A stretch of DNA of 46,584 nucleotides from Candidatus Peribacteria bacterium (GTDB lineage: Bacteria > Patescibacteriota > Gracilibacteria > UBA1369 > UBA12463): contig CALREA010000005.1 of assembly GCA_943355055.1 (NCBI GenBank), positions 1 to 46,584 on the forward strand, read 5' to 3'. A program made the position numbers and the translations under genes. Shown piece after piece: positions 40,433-46,584 of this stretch (the stretch's first letter is position 1; each line of letters opens with the position of its first letter). The notes beneath the pieces were generated by a model. The model saw nothing but the letters and a program-made list of their open reading frames with translations. It searched no databases and was not told the DNA's origin.

Positions 40433-43400
40433 ATGTCATTCGTTCACCTCCACTCCCATTCCTATTATAGCCTTTTGGATGGACTCAGGTCGCCGGACGT
40501 GATGGTTCAGCGTGCCAAGGAGATGGGATGTCCAGCTTTGGCTGTGACGGATCATGGAGTTCTGTATGGTGCGATTGATTTTTATAAAGCTGCGAAGAAG
40601 GCCGGGATTAAGCCTATTATCGGATGTGAAATGTATGTGGCGCAGCGCACACGTTTTGATAAGTCGGCCGGTATTGACAATAAGCCGTTCCATTTGACGG
40701 TGTTAGCCACGAGTTTCACGGGATATCAGAATTTGATGCAATTGGTGACGAAAGCGAATTTGGAAGGATTTTACTACAAGCCGCGTATAGATCATGCGCT
40801 TTTGGGTGTTTATAAGGAAGATTTAATTATATTGAGCGGATGCCTGAATGGTGAGGTGAGTCGGGCTATTTTGTCCGGTGATACCGCGAAGGCAGAGGAA
40901 ATTGTTGCGTTATATAAAGCAATGATGGGTCCGGATCGATATTATTTGGAGATTCAGGATAATCCGGAGCTGGAGCAGCAGACCATAGTGAATGAGGGTA
41001 TGATTGCGCTTTCGAGGAAGATGGGAGTGGGACTTGTGGCGACCGGAGATTCTCATTACGTAAAGGAGTCCGAGCATCATTCCCACGATATTCTCTTGTC
41101 GATTCAGACAGGTACCAATATTCATGATGAAAACCGAATGAAGTTTTCCGGAGATTTTTCGTTACGAACACCCGAGCAGATGAAGGAGTCGTTCAAGCAT
41201 GTGCCGGAGGCGATTGAAAATACCTTGAAGATTGCGGCAATGTGTAATATTGAAATTCCACTTCATCAGAACCTGCTGCCGAATTTTGATACGCCTAATA
41301 GTGTGCCTGCACATGAGTATCTCAAGGAGTTATGCTATGAAGGTTTACAGGTAAGGTATGACGGCGCACCGTCGGAGAAGGTCGTTGCGCAGCTTGAATA
41401 TGAGCTGGGGATCGTGCATCAGATGGGGTTTGATGCGTATTTTCTTATCGTGTGGGATTTTATCAGGGCCGCGCGTGAGCGCGGCATCGTGGTTGGTCCG
41501 GGCCGCGGCTCCGCCGCGGGCTCCCTCCTCTCTTACGCCCTCTTTATCACTCAACTTGATCCACTCGAACATGGCCTCATATTCGAGCGCTTCTTGAATC
41601 CTGAGCGTATCTCGATGCCTGATATCGACGTTGATTTTGCCGATGATCGTCGTGGTGAGGTTCTTGAATACGTTATCAATAAATACGGTCGTGAAAATGT
41701 TGCCCAGATTATTACCTTTGGAACGATGGCTTCCAGAGCGGCCGTTCGTGATGTTGGTCGCGCGCTCGGTTATCCGTATGCGGAGGTAGATGCCGTCGCC
41801 AAAAAAATTCCACCACCGGTTCAGGGTAAGCACGTGCCTCTTACGGAGTCACTTGAAAAAGATCCTGAACTCAAGGAACTTTATAAAAAAGATGAACGTG
41901 CCAGGACGCTCCTGGACGATGCTATCGAGCTGGAAGGCACCGTCCGACATGCCGGTACGCATGCGTGCGCTGTTGTTATCTCCTCTAAGCCATTGGTTCA
42001 GTATACCCCATTGCAGTTTGGCGCCGGTGGTGAGCAGAAAGACATCGTAACGCAGTACTCTATGAAACCGATTGAGGAGATTGGTCTGCTCAAGATGGAC
42101 TTTTTGGGTTTGAAAAATCTTACCGTTATGGAGAAGGCACTGGGCATTATTAAACGTTCTCGTGGTATAGAAATTGATCTCAATAAACTTCCGAAGGACG
42201 ACCCAAAAGCTTTTGCGCTTCTGCAGAAGGGTGAAACGACCGGGGTATTTCAATTGGAATCGGGTGGTATGCGTCGATATTTGAAGGAGCTTATTCCTAC
42301 GAATTTTAATGATATTGTGGCGATGGTTTCCCTCTATCGTCCGGGTCCGATGGACTGGATTCCGAGTTACATCAAGGGCAAGCACCATCCGGAAACTGTA
42401 CATTATTTGGATAAAAGTTTTGAGAATATTTTGAATGAGACCTATGGTGTGGCGGTCTACCAGGAGCAAATTTTGCAAATTGCTCAGCAGTATGCTGGAT
42501 TCTCGCTTGGAGAAGCGGACTTATTGCGCAAGGCTGTAGGTAAGAAAATTATGGAGTTGCTCGTAGAGCAGAAGGAAAAATTTATTAGAGGCGCTGTGAA
42601 AAAGGGTCATACCAAAAAAAATGCCGAAGAAGTTTTTGAAAAAGTTATTGAGCCGTTTGCCGGCTATGGTTTCAATAAGGCTCATGGTGCTTGCTACGGA
42701 ATGATTGCTTATCAGACTGCTTTTTTGAAAGGCAACTATCCTGACGAGCTGATGACGGCACTGCTCATGTGTGACCAGGGTGATTTGGATCGTATGGCTA
42801 TAGAAATCGAGGAGTGCGAGTCGATGGGTATTCAGGTTCTTCCTCCTTCCATCAATGAGTCTGAGTCGAATTTTACGCTTGTAGAACCGGGGAAAATTCG
42901 GTTTGGATTGTCTGCCGTGAAGGGTGTCGGTGAGGCTCCTGTCTTGGAGATTCTCCGTATTCGACGTGAGGGTGGTCCATTTACTTCCATCCAGAACTTC
43001 GCGGAGCGTGTTCCTTCTTCCTGTATTAATAAAAAACTTTTTTCCGCATTGGCTTATTGCGGTGCGATGGAAGAGTTCGGAGAACGAATGACGTTGATCG
43101 AAAATTTCGATCGTATTGTCCAGCATTCCAAGTCGCATCAAGGCGGGCAAGCCCATGGTCAAACCGGATTATTTGATAATTTCGGATCCGATGACGGCAT
43201 CCCTGAATTTTCCCTTGAAAAAGCCAAGGCGGCTTCCCATACCGACTGTCTGCGGTGGGAAAAGGAATATCTTGGTTTGTATGTTTCGAGTCATCCATTG
43301 CAAGGACTTCGATCCTACTTTGGAAAAAAAGTACTTCTCGCGGAAAAAATTACCAAAAAATATCTTGGAAAAAGTCTCCAATTCGCGGGGCTCGTTACCA

Positions 43401-44047
43401 ATCCGAAAAAAATCTTCACCAAGTCCGGAACGTACATGATGCAGTTTATGCTGGAAGATCCTACCGGTAGAATCAATGCTGTTGTTTTCCCAAAGTCATA
43501 CGCGATGTTCGCTGAAAAGCTCAAGCAAGATCATATCGTTATCGTCACGGGTCGCTTAGATCTCCGGCGAAGTGAGTACAATCTCACGGTCGATGCCGTT
43601 TCAAGTATGTCCCTCGAGAGCATGATCGAGAAGGCGAAGGAGTTGAATTTATACAAACCTGACGAAAAAGTTCGTCGTCAGTTGATCGTTATCGCACCTG
43701 ACGAAGTGAAGAAGGAAAAATCACATGCTGAAGATGATGGTGAGGTCCCTGATGAAGGTCATGTGGACGGAGAACCTACTAGAACTGTCCCTGTTTCCGG
43801 TATTTCCGGTCCTATGGTTTCTCTTTCCGGCGATATGCTTATCGTCTCTCTTCTAAAGGACACTCCCGCACCTATTATGGCTGCGGTAAAGGAGATTCTT
43901 GCTAAACATAAGGGTATTCATCCTGTCGAAATTCATCTCCGGGATGGTCGTGAGGTGAGGAAAATTCGACTGCCGGTCGGCGTTTCGTTTGAAGGCGCCG
44001 TCAAGGAAGAACTGGAAGCTCTTTTCCAACAGCCGAAGATAGGATAA
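40433..44047 (+). CDS. dnaE: DNA polymerase III alpha subunit (DnaE)
   Basis: 1204 residues. Main replicative polymerase, C-family. The PHP domain starts at once (FVHLHSHSYYSLLDG) with further PHP metal motifs (VTDHGVLYGAIDFY). The polymerase core has PGRGSAAGSLLSY and the catalytic aspartates MPDIDVDFADDRR (near 396) and KMDFLGLKNL (near 554). Thumb and finger motifs include TGVFQLESGGMRRYLKEL, NEVY-type YQEQILQIAQQYAG and AYGF-type AGYGFNKAHGACYG. An OB-fold lies near 980 (LQFAGLVTNPKKIF). The ATG at 40433 is chosen because the frame upstream runs through tRNA-Leu. Confidence 0.97.
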   Translation: MSFVHLHSHSYYSLLDGLRSPDVMVQRAKEMGCPALAVTDHGVLYGAIDFYKAAKKAGIKPIIGCEMYVAQRTRFDKSAGIDNKPFHLTVLATSFTGYQNLMQLVTKANLEGFYYKPRIDHALLGVYKEDLIILSGCLNGEVSRAILSGDTAKAEEIVALYKAMMGPDRYYLEIQDNPELEQQTIVNEGMIALSRKMGVGLVATGDSHYVKESEHHSHDILLSIQTGTNIHDENRMKFSGDFSLRTPEQMKESFKHVPEAIENTLKIAAMCNIEIPLHQNLLPNFDTPNSVPAHEYLKELCYEGLQVRYDGAPSEKVVAQLEYELGIVHQMGFDAYFLIVWDFIRAARERGIVVGPGRGSAAGSLLSYALFITQLDPLEHGLIFERFLNPERISMPDIDVDFADDRRGEVLEYVINKYGRENVAQIITFGTMASRAAVRDVGRALGYPYAEVDAVAKKIPPPVQGKHVPLTESLEKDPELKELYKKDERARTLLDDAIELEGTVRHAGTHACAVVISSKPLVQYTPLQFGAGGEQKDIVTQYSMKPIEEIGLLKMDFLGLKNLTVMEKALGIIKRSRGIEIDLNKLPKDDPKAFALLQKGETTGVFQLESGGMRRYLKELIPTNFNDIVAMVSLYRPGPMDWIPSYIKGKHHPETVHYLDKSFENILNETYGVAVYQEQILQIAQQYAGFSLGEADLLRKAVGKKIMELLVEQKEKFIRGAVKKGHTKKNAEEVFEKVIEPFAGYGFNKAHGACYGMIAYQTAFLKGNYPDELMTALLMCDQGDLDRMAIEIEECESMGIQVLPPSINESESNFTLVEPGKIRFGLSAVKGVGEAPVLEILRIRREGGPFTSIQNFAERVPSSCINKKLFSALAYCGAMEEFGERMTLIENFDRIVQHSKSHQGGQAHGQTGLFDNFGSDDGIPEFSLEKAKAASHTDCLRWEKEYLGLYVSSHPLQGLRSYFGKKVLLAEKITKKYLGKSLQFAGLVTNPKKIFTKSGTYMMQFMLEDPTGRINAVVFPKSYAMFAEKLKQDHIVIVTGRLDLRRSEYNLTVDAVSSMSLESMIEKAKELNLYKPDEKVRRQLIVIAPDEVKKEKSHAEDDGEVPDEGHVDGEPTRTVPVSGISGPMVSLSGDMLIVSLLKDTPAPIMAAVKEILAKHKGIHPVEIHLRDGREVRKIRLPVGVSFEGAVKEELEALFQQPKIG

Positions 44048-44082
44048 TATGCTGACGATTTTTACTCCTCTATTTATTTATT

Positions 44083-45885
44083 ATGTATCGTTCACATACC
44101 TGTTCCGAGTTACGTCTTTCACATGTTGGTTCTGAGATTACCCTTGCCGGTTGGGTTCACCGTCGACGTGATCATGGTGGTCTGATTTTCATCGATTTAC
44201 GCGATCGTTATGGTTTGACCCAGATTGTTATCGATCCGTCTCAAGAAGGCGTTCATGAGTTAGCCGAGGGCGTTCGAAGTGAATATGTACTGCAGATAAC
44301 CGGTAGTGTTCGACCAAGGCCTGATGGATCAGCGAATAAAAATATTCCTTCAGGTGATATAGAAGTAGTAGTTAACTCGTTGAAGGTTTTGAATCCTTCC
44401 AAAACTCCCCCATTTGAAATTGATATTGAAAAGGATGCTAATGAAGAGCTTCGCTTGCAGTATCGTTATTTGGATCTGCGACGCGATCGTATGAAGAACA
44501 ATATCGTCGCTCGACACAAGATCGTTAAGACGATGCGCGATTATATGGATCGACATGATTTTGTTGAAATTGAAACCCCTATCTTGATTAAGGGTACGCC
44601 GGAGGGTTCACGTGAATATATTGTTCCTTCGAGGGTGTATCCAGGGAAGTTTTTTGTTCTTCCTCAGTCACCCCAGCAGATGAAACAGCTTCTAATGGTG
44701 GCCGGTATGGACCGTTACTTCCAGATTGCCCGATGTTTCCGTGATGAAGATCAGCGAGGAGATCGACAGCCGGAGTTTACTCAACTCGATATCGAGATGT
44801 CTTTCGTGGAGAGCGAAGATATTATGCATTTGACAGAAGGATTGATGATTGAACTTGTTGAGAAATTTGTTCCGAATAAAAAAATGCTCAAGAAGCCGTT
44901 TCCGCGTTTGACTTGGAAAGAAGCTATGTCAAAATATGGCTCAGACAAGCCAGATTTGCGATTTGGAATGGAGATTTGTGATGTGAGTGACTTGGTACGC
45001 GGTTGCGGATTCAAAGTGTTTGCCGATGCGGTTGCTCAGCCGGAGGGCGTTGTTTTTGCATTGCGAGTTGAGGGCGCTGCCGGATTTACTCGCAAGCAGA
45101 TCGATGATCTTACCGAAGTGGCGAAAATTTATGGAGCTAAGGGATTGGCCTATATCGTATTAGAGAAATCTGAAGAGGGAACGGGAGCAGGCACCGGCGG
45201 AGCTGGTGTGAAGTCCCCTATTGCGAAATTCTTCTCAGAAGAAGAAATGAAGAAATTAGTAGAAGCCAGCGGAGCCAAGACGGGAGATATCGTTTTCTTT
45301 GGTGCTGATACGTTCGATGTCGCCGCCACCGCCCTGGGACAGGTGCGATTGGCCTGTGGAGATATGTTAGGTCTGCGAAAGGGCGATGAGCTCGCCTTCT
45401 GCTGGATTTATGAGTTTCCATTGTTCGAGTATAGCAAGGAAGACAAACGTTTAGTTTCCGCTCACCATCCGTTCACGGCTCCTATGAAGGAAGACGTTGC
45501 AATGCTCGATACCGACCCAAAACATGTTCGCGCGCAGGCGTATGATCTCGCGTTGAATGGCTCGGAAATCGGTGGTGGAAGTATTCGTATCCATGATGCT
45601 GTCGAGCAGGCGAAAATTTTTGAGGTGCTGGGAGTTTCAAAATCTGACTGCGAGATTCGTTTCGGTCATATGCTGAGAGCTTTCGAGTATGGCGCTCCAC
45701 CGCATGGTGGTATTGCCTGGGGTATCGATCGTCTGGTCATGATTTTCCAAAACGAACCAAACATCCGCGAAGTTATCGCTTTCCCGAAGGATCAGAAAGC
45801 CAAAGATCTGATGATGGGCGCCCCTTCTGAAATCCCTGCTGCACAGGTTGCGGAGATGCATATTGAGGTGATGAAGGAGGATTAA
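44083..45885 (+). CDS. aspS: Aspartyl-tRNA synthetase (bacterial type)
   Basis: 600-residue class II synthetase with the bacterial GAD insertion. N-terminal OB-fold (GWVHRRRDHGGLIFIDLRDR), motif 1 region (FVEIETPILIKGTPEGSRE), motif 2 (FRDEDQRGDRQPEFTQLDIE), the GAD domain (about 290-420, with a glycine-rich GTGAGTGGAG loop), and motif 3 (GGIAWGIDRLVMI). Tandem class tRNA specificity (Asp only or Asp/Asn) cannot be settled from sequence by eye. It starts 35 nt after dnaE; a TATTTA lies 6 nt before the ATG, without a clear -35. Confidence 0.96.
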   Translation: MYRSHTCSELRLSHVGSEITLAGWVHRRRDHGGLIFIDLRDRYGLTQIVIDPSQEGVHELAEGVRSEYVLQITGSVRPRPDGSANKNIPSGDIEVVVNSLKVLNPSKTPPFEIDIEKDANEELRLQYRYLDLRRDRMKNNIVARHKIVKTMRDYMDRHDFVEIETPILIKGTPEGSREYIVPSRVYPGKFFVLPQSPQQMKQLLMVAGMDRYFQIARCFRDEDQRGDRQPEFTQLDIEMSFVESEDIMHLTEGLMIELVEKFVPNKKMLKKPFPRLTWKEAMSKYGSDKPDLRFGMEICDVSDLVRGCGFKVFADAVAQPEGVVFALRVEGAAGFTRKQIDDLTEVAKIYGAKGLAYIVLEKSEEGTGAGTGGAGVKSPIAKFFSEEEMKKLVEASGAKTGDIVFFGADTFDVAATALGQVRLACGDMLGLRKGDELAFCWIYEFPLFEYSKEDKRLVSAHHPFTAPMKEDVAMLDTDPKHVRAQAYDLALNGSEIGGGSIRIHDAVEQAKIFEVLGVSKSDCEIRFGHMLRAFEYGAPPHGGIAWGIDRLVMIFQNEPNIREVIAFPKDQKAKDLMMGAPSEIPAAQVAEMHIEVMKED

Positions 45886-45898
45886 AAAAATATTACTT

Positions 45899-46351
45899 AT
45901 GAGCGAAAGCATTACCACCATCCCGGATTTTCTCCTTGGTTTAGGTATGTTTTTTGTTTTTTTTACTTTTCCCTTAGGAGTTTTTTATTTTTGGGGAAGG
46001 ATTTTTTTATATAAGTTCGATCAGAATAAAGTAAAATATTGGCTTATATCTTTTTGGTCACTTCTCCCATTTTCTTTCGCACTTCTAGGTAAAAATTCTT
46101 TGATATTTTGTCTGTCTGCATTGTTTGTAGGCGCAGCTTCTGGCTATATTCTAGAGCTATTTTGCGTGTATTTGGATAATAGAAAGACTCATTATAATGG
46201 TGACAATAGTATATATATTCGCTTCCTAGGACGTTTTCGTAGTAATTCCAAGTCTTCCTCGTCTTCTTCTCGATCTTCTTCTTCCAGCTCCAATCGTTCG
46301 AATTTTGGAGGTGGTGGCTTTTCCGGCGGTGGAGGTAGCGGAAAGTGGTAA
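45899..46351 (+). CDS. Small membrane protein with Ser-rich and Gly-rich tail
   Basis: 150 residues. Three hydrophobic segments (about 9-30, 46-62 and 68-90) are followed by a cytoplasmic or external tail made of a serine run (SKSSSSSSRSSSSSS) and a glycine run ending GGGGSGKW. Glycine-rich GGGxSGxW-type endings occur in TPM/YgcG-like membrane proteins, but the TPM domain itself is absent. Unknown function. It lies 13 nt after aspS. Confidence 0.6.
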   Translation: MSESITTIPDFLLGLGMFFVFFTFPLGVFYFWGRIFLYKFDQNKVKYWLISFWSLLPFSFALLGKNSLIFCLSALFVGAASGYILELFCVYLDNRKTHYNGDNSIYIRFLGRFRSNSKSSSSSSRSSSSSSNRSNFGGGGFSGGGGSGKW

Positions 46352-46399
46352 TGTTTTTTTTAGCTGGCTCGGTAATCAACTCTCCCCTACAATACCCAC

Positions 46400-46584
46400 A
46401 TGATTATCGAGCAACATGAGCAGTTTACGCGGGCGATGCACTTGATGGAGGATACGCATCATAGTGTGTTTCTGACGGGCAAGGCGGGTACAGGAAAGTC
46501 GACGCTGCTCACGCATTTCATGGGGCGGACGGCGAAAAAGGTTGTTGTGCTGGCGCCGACGGGTGTGGCGGCGCTGAATGTGCA
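46400..46584 (+). CDS. PIF1-like helicase, 5' part (cut by window)
   Basis: First 61 residues of an AAA/helicase protein: P-loop FLTGKAGTGKSTLL (about 24-37) followed by VVVLAPTGVAALNV, which is motif Ia of PIF1/RecD-type SF1 helicases. Such proteins unwind DNA at forks, G-quadruplexes or R-loops. The 3' end is beyond the window. A TACAAT hexamer sits exactly 6 nt before the ATG (46388-46393), suggesting leaderless expression, though the -35 (TGGCTC) is weak. Confidence 0.78.
   Translation, partial: MIIEQHEQFTRAMHLMEDTHHSVFLTGKAGTGKSTLLTHFMGRTAKKVVVLAPTGVAALNV

Noticed and set aside
1-46584. Genetic code 25 (UGA as glycine, as in Gracilibacteria/Absconditabacteria)
   Set aside because: Large genes have no in-frame UGA, and UGA ends ribD, ypsC-like, valS and the 27629 gene at natural positions.
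1-46584. CRISPR arrays, insertion sequences, prophage
   Set aside because: No regularly spaced repeats, transposase, integrase or phage structural genes were seen; the BRO-N gene alone is not evidence of a prophage.

Overview
The window looks like chromosomal DNA of a Patescibacteria (Candidate Phyla Radiation) bacterium. The grounds are small gaps between genes, few clear Shine-Dalgarno sites, single-copy housekeeping genes scattered among hypotheticals, a VirD4-like ATPase of the type widespread in this group, and several protein families I associate with it (DUF3147, a Cys-rich zinc-ribbon family, sigma-region-4 proteins with HARE-like domains). The genetic code is standard: large genes read through without internal UGA, and UGA ends at least four genes (ribD, ypsC-like, valS, and a small membrane protein at 27629). 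De novo riboflavin and NAD genes suggest one of the less reduced lineages, perhaps Peregrinibacteria-like. That placement is inference only.

Layout. 1-2116: riboflavin genes ribBA (cut by the left edge) and ribD. 2098-5064: an accessory patch on the minus strand with a toxin-antitoxin-like pair whose toxin is frameshifted, a small hypothetical, a BRO-N protein and a Tat-signal protein. 5064-7651: the rest of a minus-strand operon led by murJ. 7694-12342: a nucleotide-transporter-like membrane protein fused to helical repeats, a HAMP-PP2C phosphatase and queA. 12572-16447: a large surface protein, a YggT protein and cysS. 16584-18369: murC divergent from an FtsB/DivIC-like division gene. 18391-18973: initiator tRNA, a GIY-YIG protein and an elongator-type tRNA-Met(CAT). 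19048-22796: an LCP cell-wall ligase coupled to a VirD4-like ATPase. 23011-29866: a secreted beta-rich protein, a THUMP methyltransferase, the Cys-rich protein, glyQS and dtd. 30107-32883: a pseudo-receiver winged-helix regulator, the first sigma-4/HARE-like protein and a TPR protein. 32935-38699: valS, a small charged protein, nadA-nadC and a HIT hydrolase. 38996-46584: the second sigma-4/HARE-like paralogue, tRNA-Leu, dnaE, aspS, a small membrane protein and the start of a PIF1-like helicase.

The genes combine cofactor synthesis, peptidoglycan building and division (murJ, murC, FtsB-like, LCP), translation (four aminoacyl-tRNA synthetases, dtd, queA, three tRNAs), replication (dnaE) and cell-surface proteins.

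The most interesting signals lie between or across genes. (1) A recurring promoter places the -10 hexamer exactly 6 nt before the start codon, implying leaderless mRNAs. (2) A two-copy intergenic element could form an H-type pseudoknot, and both stems differ compensatingly between the copies. (3) Two 29-nt sites 26 kb apart share identical arms but carry an inverted core. (4) A GC-rich micro-palindrome appears inserted in frame in two unrelated proteins. (5) Two proteins pair sigma region 4 with HARE-like winged helices and have no sigma region 2.
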